Source of the DNA: Terriglobia bacterium
Lineage (GTDB): Bacteria > Acidobacteriota > Terriglobia > UBA7540
DNA: 6,297 nt
Assembly (NCBI GenBank): GCA_030040515.1
Contig: JASHTO010000150.1
Location: forward strand, 1-6,297
Reading direction: 5' to 3'
Shown in pieces: positions 1 through 5,689 of the stretch. How positions within the stretch are numbered: position 1 is the first letter of the stretch; each line of letters begins with the position of its first letter. The notes beneath the pieces were generated by a model. The model ran no database searches. It was given only the letters and a program-made list of their open reading frames with translations, and was not told the origin of the DNA. A program made the position numbers and the translations under genes.

Positions 1-939
1 CTGATCCGCATGCTGCGCGGCAAGCAGGTTCGCCTGCTGGAAGAATTCTTCCGCTCGAGTCCGGCCGACCTGGTCATCTCCGTGGTTCCGCACTTCAACC
101 GCGCGCTTGCCCAGAGCCTGCGCGAAGTCCGGCCCGCGGCGCGTTTCGTCACCATCCTCACCGATATCGCGGACTACCCCCCGCACTTCTGGATCGAGCC
201 GCAGGGGCAGTACGTCATCTGCGGGTCGGACCGGGCCGTGGAGCAAGCCCGCACCCTGGGCATTTGCGACGGGCGGATTTTCAAGTCCTCCGGCATGATT
301 CTTCACCCACGCTTCTACCAGAACATTCCCTGCGACCGCAGGGCGGAGCGAGCCGGGCGCGGGCTCGATCCCGATCTGCCCACGGGGCTCGTGCTTTTTG
401 GCGGGCAGGGCTCGGAAGCCATGCTGGAAATCGCCGAACGCTTCGACGCCGAAGGACCGCACAACCTTCAGCTCATCTTCATCTGCGGGCGCAACGAAAA
501 ACTCGCCACGGCCCTGCGCCGGCGCAGGGTCAAAATTCGCACTTTTGTCGAAGGCTTTACCACCCAGGTTCCCTTCTACATGCTCCTCTCCGATTTCTTC
601 ATCGGCAAGCCCGGGCCGGGAAGCGTGAGCGAGGCCGTAGCCATGCACCTTCCCGTGATCGTCGAACGCAACGCCTGGACGCTGCCCCAGGAGCGCTACA
701 ACGCCGAGTGGGTTCTGGAAAAACAGGTCGGCCTGGTGGTTCGCAGACCCCACCAGATTCCCGCCGCCGTTCGTGAGTTGCTCAAGAACGGGAACCTCGC
801 GCGCTATCGGGCGAATGCCGCCGCCATCCGCAACCGCGCCGTCTACGAAATTCCCGCAATGCTGCGCCGAATCGTGGAAGGCTCATCTGACCAGGCCACC
901 CTCGGACCCGAAAAATCCCTAAGCGAACAACGCGCTTAG
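1..939 (+). CDS. MGDG synthase-like / GT28-type glycosyltransferase, 5'-truncated
   Basis: The reading frame is open from base 1, so the true start lies upstream; the ATG at 10 is only the first in-window methionine. Numbered from that Met, the N-terminal part reads DLVISVVPHFNRALAQSLRE and TILTDIADYPPHFWI, which match the acceptor-side half of monogalactosyldiacylglycerol synthase-like enzymes (a DxxxxHP-like step, then a 'vtDl..hp.Wi' step). The C-terminal Rossmann half carries a glycine-rich turn FGGQGSEAM (about 130-138) and the nucleotide-sugar signature IGKPGPGSVSEA (about 198-209), the counterpart of the GT28 'KPGGlTxsEA' motif. The family moves a sugar from a UDP-sugar to a lipid or similar acceptor at the inner membrane face; the acceptor here cannot be read from the sequence. 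There is no signal peptide or membrane segment in the visible part. Its last 21 bases overlap the convergent mtnA. The family is fairly sure, the substrate is not. Confidence 0.82.
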   Translation: MIRMLRGKQVRLLEEFFRSSPADLVISVVPHFNRALAQSLREVRPAARFVTILTDIADYPPHFWIEPQGQYVICGSDRAVEQARTLGICDGRIFKSSGMILHPRFYQNIPCDRRAERAGRGLDPDLPTGLVLFGGQGSEAMLEIAERFDAEGPHNLQLIFICGRNEKLATALRRRRVKIRTFVEGFTTQVPFYMLLSDFFIGKPGPGSVSEAVAMHLPVIVERNAWTLPQERYNAEWVLEKQVGLVVRRPHQIPAAVRELLKNGNLARYRANAAAIRNRAVYEIPAMLRRIVEGSSDQATLGPEKSLSEQRA

Positions 940-940
940 G
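911..940 (-). terminator. Rho-independent terminator of the leftward operon
   Basis: An 8-bp perfect inverted repeat, CCTAAGCG (918-925) and CGCTTAGG (933-940), encloses a 7-nt loop. Read leftward it is followed by GATTTTT (917-911), the hairpin-plus-U-run layout of an intrinsic terminator for mtnA and its upstream genes. Rightward of the stem there is no T-run (CTCTGTG), so termination of the glycosyltransferase transcript here is less likely. Both convergent stop codons (TAG at 937-939 on + and at 921-919 on -) lie inside the stem. Confidence 0.72.
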
Positions 941-1971
941 CTCTGTGTAAAGGGCGCGCGGGCCACACCCTTTTCCGTGATGATGGCGCTGATGTAGCGC
1001 TGCGGGGTGACATCAAACGCCGGGTGCCGCGCGGGAACCTCCGCCGGCGCCAGCGCCACGCCCGCCAGGTGCGTAACCTCTTTGGCGGAGCGCTCCTCAA
1101 TGGGAATCTGCTCGCCCGAGGCGAGGCTCAGGTCGATAGTGGAAAGCGGCGCGGCCACGTAAAATGGAATGGCGTTTTCGTGAGCCAGCACGGCGACCGA
1201 ATAGGTCCCGATTTTATTGGCCGTGTCGCCGTTCGCGGCGATGCGGTCCGCCCCCACGATCACCGCGCGAATCTCTCCCTGTTTCATGAAGTGCCCGGCC
1301 ATGTTGTCCGTGATGATGGTGACGGGAATTTGCTCCTTGGCCAGCTCCCAGGCCGTCAGTCGCGCGCCTTGCAGAAAGGGGCGGGTTTCGTCGGCGAAAA
1401 CTTTGAGCTTTTTGCCGGCTCCCACCGCGGCGCGAATCACTCCCAGGGCGGTGCCGTAGCCGCCCGTCGCCAGCGCCCCGGCGTTGCAGTGCGTGAGGAT
1501 GGTTCCGGCGTCGGGCATCAGCTCCGCACCGTTGCGGCCCATGGCTTCGTTGATGGCAACGTCTTCCGCCAGAACGCGCTGGGCCTCTTCCACCAGGCTC
1601 GCGCGCACGGAGGCAAGCCCCTGGGCATTCGAGTTTCCCGCGGCGAGCGATTTCTCGAAGACTTCACGCATGCGTTTGATCGCCCAGAAGAGATTGACCG
1701 CCGTGGGCCGCGTTTTGCCCAGCACCTCCGCAATGATCTCGAATTCCGCGCGCAGGTCCGCGGTGCTTTTCGCTGCCGAATTCTTAACTCCCAGCGCAAT
1801 CCCCATCGCCGCCGCCACGCCAATCGCCGGCGCGCCGCGAATCACCATGGAGCGAATCGCTTCCGCCACCTGGCGATAGTCCGTGTAGGTGCGATAAATC
1901 TCTTCCGAGGGCAGGCGCGTCTGATCAATCATGCGCACGCCCTGGTCCGTCCATTCGATGGTTTTGAACAT
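919..1971 (-). CDS. mtnA: S-methyl-5-thioribose-1-phosphate isomerase
   Basis: This enzyme converts 5-methylthioribose-1-phosphate to methylthioribulose-1-phosphate in methionine salvage, in the cytosol. The 350-residue product has the usual family length. It shows RGAPAIG (45-51), THCNAGALATGGYG (160-173) with the catalytic Cys162, ADETRPFLQGARLTAWEL (193-210), TDNMAG (221-226), GADRIAANGD (240-249) with the catalytic Asp242, and the typical C-terminal PAFDVTP...ISAIITEKG. The Cys and Asp correspond to the pair defined in the Bacillus enzyme. The frame is open for 33 more codons upstream, but that stretch overlaps the end of the decarboxylase gene and lacks family sequence. The ATG at 1971 gives the expected MFKTIEWTDQ start. 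It lies 2 nt after the decarboxylase TAA, with only a distant GAGG ahead of it, so translational coupling is likely. No other methionine-salvage gene is visible in the window. Confidence 0.96.
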   Translation of the reverse strand: MFKTIEWTDQGVRMIDQTRLPSEEIYRTYTDYRQVAEAIRSMVIRGAPAIGVAAAMGIALGVKNSAAKSTADLRAEFEIIAEVLGKTRPTAVNLFWAIKRMREVFEKSLAAGNSNAQGLASVRASLVEEAQRVLAEDVAINEAMGRNGAELMPDAGTILTHCNAGALATGGYGTALGVIRAAVGAGKKLKVFADETRPFLQGARLTAWELAKEQIPVTIITDNMAGHFMKQGEIRAVIVGADRIAANGDTANKIGTYSVAVLAHENAIPFYVAAPLSTIDLSLASGEQIPIEERSAKEVTHLAGVALAPAEVPARHPAFDVTPQRYISAIITEKGVARAPFTQSLSALFA

Positions 1972-1973
1972 GG

Positions 1974-3506
1974 TTAAAACTCGGCCTCGCGGTACGCCGC
2001 ATCCAACAAACCCAGAATCCTTTCCACCCACTCGCGATGCTCGGGTTTCATCAAAACCGAACGCAGGCAAGTAATGGTTTCAGGATCTGGTTCCTCCTCA
2101 GAAAACATAATATCGCCGGCAAGCACCTCCGCTGCCAGCGCTTGCTCTTCGCGGGGATCGAGCTTGGCGAGTTCCTTCGCCAGCCTTAACCGCTTCTGGC
2201 GGCCCCTGCCCCTCATCGCACCTTTACTAGCTCTGTGCCGCGTCGGCACCATACTGCTGTCACCTTCGCTATTCATGAGCGCGGGGAAGTATGTGACAGG
2301 CAGCCGAATCAGCGCCAGGTGCAGGTTGCGCTTTGCCGCCGCGTCAAAGATTTTCTGCGAAAGCTCGGATACCCGCTGCGGGGAATCCGCGCGCGGCGCC
2401 CAGACCACGATATCAAGCTCGGGCGCAAAGGGCACAAGCCAGCGGGAATCAGCGACGAGACGCTTCGCCAGGCTGAGCGCCGCTTCGCGGCAGGCTTCCA
2501 GGCCCTGCGCGAACTCGCCTCCGCGCTCGAGCGGCAGCAGCTTTTGCGTCGCCCAAAGCGCCACCGCCGATGCCCCCGGCCGCGAGCATTCCAGCGTGAT
2601 TTCGCCCAGGTGCAGGTCCGCGGAAGTGAAATACGTATAGGGCGAATCGTGCTTGTACAGCGCCCCCACGCCCGGATCGCGAAACAACACGCAGCCGCAG
2701 CCGTAGGGTTGCAGGCCGTGCTTGTGCGGATCCACCACAATCGAATTCGCCTGGCCGATCAGGTCGAATGCCTCGCGGGATTCCGCAGTCAAATTTCCAG
2801 CGAGAGTGAAGTAGCCGCCGTAAGCCGCGTCCACGTGCAAGCGGAAGGAATGCCGGTCGCGCAGGCGAAGGATATCCGGCAGCGGATCAAGGGAACCTGC
2901 GCCGGTGGTTCCCAGCGTCGCGACCACGCAGCCGATTTCCCCACTTTCAACCTGCGCAGCAAGCGCGTGAGTGTCCATGCGCCCGCGCGAGTCGGCCGGA
3001 ATCTCCACGAACGGCAGCCCCAGCACGCTCGCGATGCGGTGGTGTGTGTAATGCGCCTGCGCGGAAGCGGCGATTTTTTTCCCCGGATGCAATTGCCCGG
3101 CCACCCAAAGCGCTTCCAGATTCGCCATGGTGCCGCCGCTCGTGAGATGTCCCAGGTGAGTTTTCCATCCGAACATCGCGGCGATTTCCGCCACGGCTTC
3201 TCTTTCCATCGCGGAGCTGGCGCGCCCACCATCGTTCGCATGGTTGTTCGGGTTGATCCATGTCGCCAGGGCATAGGCGGCGCGGGCGATGGGATGCGGC
3301 GGCTTGAGCATCTGGCCGGCATACAGCGGATGGAAATACGGGTAGTTGTCTTTCAGGCGCTCCGCGACTTGCTGCATGACTTCCGACATGCGCGCCAGGC
3401 CCGGTGCACGCGCCGCCGATCCCGGGAGCGACGCAAAGCCCCTTTCAAGCTCCTGGAGCGCTTTCGGCAGCGCATCGAGAGTGTCCTTTTCAAACTCCAT
3501 CGCCAT
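1974..3506 (-). CDS. Group II PLP-dependent amino acid decarboxylase
   Basis: This is a pyridoxal-dependent decarboxylase of the glutamate/aromatic/diaminobutyrate group (Pyridoxal_deC fold). Numbered from the chosen ATG (510 residues), it has SGGTMANLEAL (about 123-133, phosphate side of PLP), AHYTHHRIA (about 151-159, the His region stacking on the ring), HVDAAYGGY (Asp226 pairs with the pyridine nitrogen) and VDPHKHGLQPYGCG, with Lys262 as the Schiff-base lysine. It would turn an L-amino acid into its amine plus CO2 in the cytosol; the substrate cannot be assigned. Residues about 412-465 look inserted before the conserved tail TCLRSVLMKPEH. Starts at TTG 3569 and ATG 3548 are also open, but both lack a ribosome-binding site and the extra codons are unlike the rest. 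The ATG at 3506 has a weak GGTTGGA ahead of it. It is followed 2 nt later by mtnA. Confidence 0.86.
   Translation of the reverse strand: MAMEFEKDTLDALPKALQELERGFASLPGSAARAPGLARMSEVMQQVAERLKDNYPYFHPLYAGQMLKPPHPIARAAYALATWINPNNHANDGGRASSAMEREAVAEIAAMFGWKTHLGHLTSGGTMANLEALWVAGQLHPGKKIAASAQAHYTHHRIASVLGLPFVEIPADSRGRMDTHALAAQVESGEIGCVVATLGTTGAGSLDPLPDILRLRDRHSFRLHVDAAYGGYFTLAGNLTAESREAFDLIGQANSIVVDPHKHGLQPYGCGCVLFRDPGVGALYKHDSPYTYFTSADLHLGEITLECSRPGASAVALWATQKLLPLERGGEFAQGLEACREAALSLAKRLVADSRWLVPFAPELDIVVWAPRADSPQRVSELSQKIFDAAAKRNLHLALIRLPVTYFPALMNSEGDSSMVPTRHRASKGAMRGRGRQKRLRLAKELAKLDPREEQALAAEVLAGDIMFSEEEPDPETITCLRSVLMKPEHREWVERILGLLDAAYREAEF
2112..2273 (-). other. In-frame insertion within the decarboxylase gene
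   Basis: The coding segment between LIRLPVTYFPALM and TITCLRSVLMKPEH adds about 54 residues that the group II decarboxylase fold does not need. Removing it leaves about 456 residues, the normal size. It is rich in Arg, Lys, Ala and Glu (GRGRQKRLRLAKELAKLD, then PREEQALAAEVLAGD) and probably forms a charged helix. Near its upstream end lies a perfect 6-bp hairpin, GTGCCG-CGT-CGGCAC (2235-2249 on +), which suggests a repeat element that inserted without breaking the frame. The boundaries are estimates from memory of the family pattern, not from an alignment. Confidence 0.5.
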
Positions 3507-3645
3507 GTTCAGGTCCAACCTGCGCAGCCACTGACGTGCTGCTCCCATTTTTACAATAAGTGCGCTCAAAGCGCAAAACGGGCATGGTCTTCAAATTTGC
3601 TTCGGGTGTCGGCGGGGATAGCAACCCGAGTAGAAGCGGCTGCGC

Positions 3646-4092
3646 CTAAGAGGGTCGCGAAGAAAGCTTGTTTTTAAGCGATCTGGGCAATCGCGAAATG
3701 TATTCTTCGCCCCCGGCATCACGAACAAAGGCGTGAGTAAGAGTAACTCCGGGCGGCTGCACTTTCATGAATTTCTCCACCTCAAAAAGATCGAAGTTGA
3801 ATTCTGCTCTGTCGCCAAAATCCAGTTTCCTGGGGAGAGGGATTTGCCCAGAGTTGCTGGCCGTTGGTCGAAGGTAAAGATTATTGCTCAAGCGCAGTCC
3901 AGCTTCGACGATTGTCACTGGCCGGGGATGCTTATTAAAAGCTTCCAGAACAACAAATATTCCTCCAGCAGGAGGAGTCGCCACGGCCAACCTGCATCTT
4001 ACCGCAATCCCTCGGGAATTCTTTATTTGCCCGCGCGCCACAAGGAATTTCGAAAGCACAGCGCCATAGGTGGCATTCATCAAAGTAGACAT
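3646..4092 (-). CDS. Small protein of unknown function (beta-rich, 148 aa)
   Basis: I do not recognise a named family. The 148 residues have no signal peptide and no clear membrane segment. The middle (about 46-105) alternates hydrophobic and polar residues like a beta-sandwich: FVVLEAFNKHPRPVTIVEAG, then LPRKLDFGDRAEFNFDLFEV. The end has FVRDAGGEEYISRLPRSLKN. The pattern 'N(K/R)xxRPVTIvxaGLRL ... LP..L..Gd ... VRDa.G.eY' resembles small uncharacterised bacterial proteins with an Ig-like fold, recalled only loosely. The frame opens further upstream at 4251 and 4119, but the purine-rich stretch GGAGAGAGCGAGGAGAA just before the ATG at 4092 looks like ribosome-binding sequence. The spacing of the last GGAG to that ATG is tight. 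GC is visibly lower than in its neighbours. The gene sits upstream of the decarboxylase on the same strand, with a gap of about 140 nt to the chosen start. Confidence 0.62.
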   Translation of the reverse strand: MSTLMNATYGAVLSKFLVARGQIKNSRGIAVRCRLAVATPPAGGIFVVLEAFNKHPRPVTIVEAGLRLSNNLYLRPTASNSGQIPLPRKLDFGDRAEFNFDLFEVEKFMKVQPPGVTLTHAFVRDAGGEEYISRLPRSLKNKLSSRPS

Positions 4093-4234
4093 TTCTCCTC
4101 GCTCTCTCCTTCTTGGCATCTCAACAAATGTATGACTCCAAAACTGCGGAAAAGGTTCATCGGGTCTTTCAAGGGAATAGGGAATCCAAGGAAAGAACCC
4201 GGATAACGCACAGACACATCCCTGGCCGGAATTG

Positions 4235-4270
4235 CTGATGCCGCAAGTCACCCTGGAGTCTGGGCATCAG
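4235..4270 (-). promoter_or_regulatory. Inverted repeat in the leftward leader
   Basis: CTGATGCC (4235-4242) and GGCATCAG (4263-4270) form a perfect 8-bp stem around a 20-nt loop. It would lie in the transcribed leader of the small-protein gene if transcription starts at the extended -10 site near 4360. No T-run follows it on either strand, so a plain terminator is unlikely. A protein-binding or RNA regulatory element is possible but unsupported beyond the symmetry. Confidence 0.35.
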
Positions 4271-4356
4271 AGCCAGGCAGGGGGCCGTACCGGCGGTCGA
4301 TGTGGAGCGCTTGGCGCTGCGGCGACGCCCTCTTCACCTTGCTCTTATTATAGCCT

Positions 4357-4365
4357 ATTATAGCA
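4357..4365 (-). promoter_or_regulatory. Extended -10 promoter facing the leftward operon
   Basis: Read leftward the sequence is TGCTATAAT, a perfect extended -10 (TGnTATAAT). No good -35 hexamer lies 16-18 nt upstream, which extended -10 promoters tolerate. A second copy of the 9-mer TATTATAGC (4346-4354 and 4356-4364 on +) gives a second TATAAT 10 nt downstream. The perfect 10-bp palindrome TAGCATGCTA (4361-4370) overlaps the element and could be an operator. The start would fall near 4350, leaving a leader of about 255 nt before the small-protein gene. Confidence 0.5.
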
Positions 4366-4391
4366 TGCTACACTGCTCCAACCCCAGCAAA

Positions 4392-4469
4392 GCTCTCGCC
4401 ACAGAGCACACAGAGGTTCACAGAGAAAAACTTCTCTTTGGGGTTCTCGGTGTGCTCTGTGGTGAGAGC
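4392..4469. repeat. Palindromic interspersed repeat of the ACAGAG type
   Basis: The outer 20-nt arms, 4392-4411 (GCTCTCGCCACAGAGCACAC) and 4450-4469, are reverse complements with one mismatch that would be a G-U pair in RNA. The inner parts (CAGAGGTTCACAGAGAA and TTCTCTTTGGGGTTCTCG) pair imperfectly around an AAAC tip. Inside each arm the motif ACAGAG/CACAGAG recurs. Similar 'CCACAGAG-CACAGAG-GTTCACAGAG' palindromes are widespread short repeats in environmental bacterial genomes, from memory. It carries no gene. Lying between divergent promoters, it might insulate the two transcripts. Confidence 0.75.
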
Positions 4470-4522
4470 CCTTCTGCGGCAATTGACGCGAGATGATTTC
4501 AGTGCAGTCACCTCCTATTCGG

Positions 4523-4551
4523 TTGATTCCCTTCGTTGAACGCATCATAAT
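4523..4551 (+). promoter_or_regulatory. Sigma70-like promoter for the amidohydrolase gene
   Basis: TTGATT (4523-4528) and CATAAT (4546-4551) are separated by exactly 17 nt. They match the -35 and -10 consensus at 4/6 and 5/6 positions. Transcription would start near 4558-4560, giving a leader of about 65 nt. The gene start that follows has a strong GGAGG (4616-4620), 4 nt before the ATG at 4625. Confidence 0.5.
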
Positions 4552-4561
4552 GAATCCGGCT

Positions 4562-4601
4562 GCCCCGCTCTTTTGGGGTAGAGGGGGCTGTCTTTTCTAC
4601 C
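4562..4601 (+). promoter_or_regulatory. Structured 5' leader with competing stems
   Basis: Two pairings share bases. CCCC (4563-4566) can pair with GGGG (4575-4578), and GGTAGA (4577-4582) can pair with TCTACC (4596-4601). The stems cannot both form fully, because 4577-4578 belong to each. The leader sits between the predicted promoter and the ribosome-binding site. It matches no riboswitch I know and could simply be chance. Confidence 0.25.
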
Positions 4602-4624
4602 GCTGCAACATTGCTGGAGGATGA

Positions 4625-5494
4625 ATGCCCCGTAAAGTTCGTTGTTCTTTAATTCAGGCATCCAATGCCGCGCCTCCTGACGCCTCGCTCGAAGCCACCA
4701 AGCGCGCCATGATTGACAAGCACGTGGTCTACATCCGGCAGGCCGCGGAAGCCGGCGCGCAGATCGTCTGCTTGCAGGAAATTTTCTTCGGCCCCTATTT
4801 CTGCGCCGAACAAACCACCAAATGGTATGACATGACGGAGCGCGTTCCGGACGGCCCCACCGTCAAGCTGATGCAGGACCTCGCCCGCCAGCACCACATT
4901 GCCATCATCGTTCCCATCTATGAGCTCGAGCAGGAAGGGATTTACTACAACACCGCGGCGGTGATTCACAACGACGGGACCTATCTGGGCAAATACCGCA
5001 AAACGCACATCCCGCACGTCGCGCCGGGCTTTTGGGAAAAGTTTTATTTCCGCCCAGGGAATCTGGGCTTCCCGGTCTTCGACCTGGGCTTTGCCAAAAT
5101 CGGAGTCTACATCTGCTACGACCGCCATTTCCCCGAGGGCGCGCGGGCGCTGGGCCTGAACGGCGCGGAAATCGTCTTCAATCCCTCTGCCACGGTCGCC
5201 GGTTTGAGCGAATATCTCTGGAAACTCGAGCAGCCCGCCCACGCCGTCGCCAACGGTTACTTCATCGGCGCCATCAACCGCGTAGGCACCGAGGCTCCAT
5301 GGAACATCGGCGAATTTTATGGTCAGAGCTATTTCTGCGACCCGCGCGGGCGCATCATCGCCCAAGCCTCGCGCGACAAGGATGAAGTCCTGACGGCGGA
5401 CCTCGACCTCGATATGATCGGCGAAGTGCGCAAGACCTGGCAATTCTTCCGCGACCGGCGGCCGGAGATGTATGAGGCGCTGGTGAAGGCTTGA
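4625..5494 (+). CDS. pydC: Beta-ureidopropionase-like carbon-nitrogen hydrolase
   Basis: This nitrilase-superfamily amidase of 289 residues most likely hydrolyses N-carbamoyl-beta-alanine (or the beta-aminoisobutyrate analogue) to the amino acid, CO2 and ammonia, the last step of reductive pyrimidine breakdown. The Glu-Lys-Cys triad is visible: Glu52 in CLQEIFFGPYF, Lys126 in KYRKTHIP and Cys164 in YICYDRHFPEGA. Sequence typical of eukaryotic and bacterial beta-ureidopropionases follows: GNLGFPVFD, NGAEIVFNPSATVAGLSEYL, INRVGTE and FYGQSY. N-carbamoylputrescine amidase (AguB) and N-carbamoyl-D-amino acid hydrolases are relatives with the same triad. The preT gene downstream favours the pyrimidine role. 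The ATG at 4625 follows GGAGG by 4 nt. An ATG at 4621 in another frame would encode only four residues before TAA. The symbol is assigned by analogy. Confidence 0.87.
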   Translation: MPRKVRCSLIQASNAAPPDASLEATKRAMIDKHVVYIRQAAEAGAQIVCLQEIFFGPYFCAEQTTKWYDMTERVPDGPTVKLMQDLARQHHIAIIVPIYELEQEGIYYNTAAVIHNDGTYLGKYRKTHIPHVAPGFWEKFYFRPGNLGFPVFDLGFAKIGVYICYDRHFPEGARALGLNGAEIVFNPSATVAGLSEYLWKLEQPAHAVANGYFIGAINRVGTEAPWNIGEFYGQSYFCDPRGRIIAQASRDKDEVLTADLDLDMIGEVRKTWQFFRDRRPEMYEALVKA

Positions 5495-5499
5495 AGACG

Positions 5500-5517
5500 C
5501 GGGACACGGGATACGGG
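5500..5517 (+). repeat. Short 7-bp tandem repeat CGGGAYA
   Basis: Just after the amidohydrolase stop codon, CGGGACA, CGGGATA and a partial CGGG follow one another head to tail. Such 'CGGGACACGGGA' runs occur as small intergenic repeats in some GC-rich genomes, from memory. No function can be read from it. Confidence 0.45.
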
Positions 5518-5554
5518 GCTAAGCAGAGGTACGTCAAGGTTACGCAACTCTGGC

Positions 5555-5573
5555 ATCGCCGGACGGCGGCGAT
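5555..5573 (+). repeat. Inverted repeat downstream of the amidohydrolase gene
   Basis: ATCGCCG (5555-5561) and CGGCGAT (5567-5573) form a perfect 7-bp stem with a 5-nt loop. No T-run follows, so it is not a convincing intrinsic terminator. It may be part of the repeat-rich spacer. Confidence 0.4.
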
Positions 5574-5585
5574 CACGACGAGTTA

Positions 5586-5683
5586 TGGAGTGCGGCAGCT
5601 TGCTGCCGCTTTCAGCGCGCCCGGCGCACTGGGCTGGCAGCAAGCTGCCAGCCCGGAAAGCGGGAGCAAGCTCCCGCGCTCCA
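5586..5683. repeat. Three-hairpin composite inverted-repeat element
   Basis: Three perfect hairpins lie in 98 nt. A is GCGGCAGC-TT-GCTGCCGC (5592-5609), B is GGGCTGGCAGC-AA-GCTGCCAGCCC (5631-5654) and C is GCGGGAGC-AA-GCTCCCGC (5660-5677). The outer units, 5586-5613 and 5656-5683, are inverted copies of each other differing at 3 of 28 positions. Two of those three differences are a paired C/G swap that keeps the hairpin. All three share the core AGCAAGCT or its complement. This looks like a non-coding mosaic of short palindromic repeats, and it sits in the spacer between two genes of one pathway. Confidence 0.75.
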
Positions 5684-5689
5684 AAAAAG

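Larger units (their letters stand above)
4093..4624. other. Divergent intergenic region, 532 nt
   Basis: This spacer separates the leftward small-protein/decarboxylase/mtnA set from the rightward pyrimidine-catabolism genes. It holds a leftward extended -10 promoter (about 4350-4370), a 78-nt palindromic repeat (4392-4469), a rightward promoter (4523-4551) and a structured 5' leader before the amidohydrolase. Bases 4093-4345 would form a leftward leader of about 250 nt. It contains one clear inverted repeat (4235-4270), and I see no known riboswitch consensus or convincing coding sequence. Two short open frames across the palindrome (4302-4496 + and 4348-4548 -) are read as repeat-derived, not genes. 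Confidence 0.7.

Noticed and set aside
1024..1977. Plus-strand open frame of 317 codons opposite mtnA.
   Set aside because: It is antisense to a complete mtnA with both catalytic residues, and its composition is typical of a shadow frame.
3602..3629. Inverted repeat TCGGGT/ACCCGA downstream of the small-protein gene as a terminator.
   Set aside because: The stem is only 6 bp with a 16-nt loop, and no T-run follows leftward. Readthrough into the decarboxylase is more likely.
2235..3677. Long open frame on the plus strand (480 codons) opposite the decarboxylase.
   Set aside because: It lies antisense to a gene with clear PLP-decarboxylase motifs. The translation is rich in Arg, His and Gln with no recognisable domain, as expected for a GC-rich shadow frame.
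4093..4250. SAM-type riboswitch before the operon containing mtnA (a CCCGATGAACC string caught the eye near 4157).
   Set aside because: The other conserved SAM-I elements and the paired helices are absent around it.
4302..4548. Two short open frames (64 and 66 codons) on opposite strands over the ACAGAG palindrome.
   Set aside because: Both are produced by translating the repeat itself (TEHTEVHREK and HHRAHREPQRE). They have no ribosome-binding site and no domain.
4649..5443. Minus-strand open frame of 264 codons opposite the amidohydrolase.
   Set aside because: The plus strand carries the complete Glu-Lys-Cys nitrilase motifs and a good ribosome-binding site; the minus frame shows only the complement of conserved codons.
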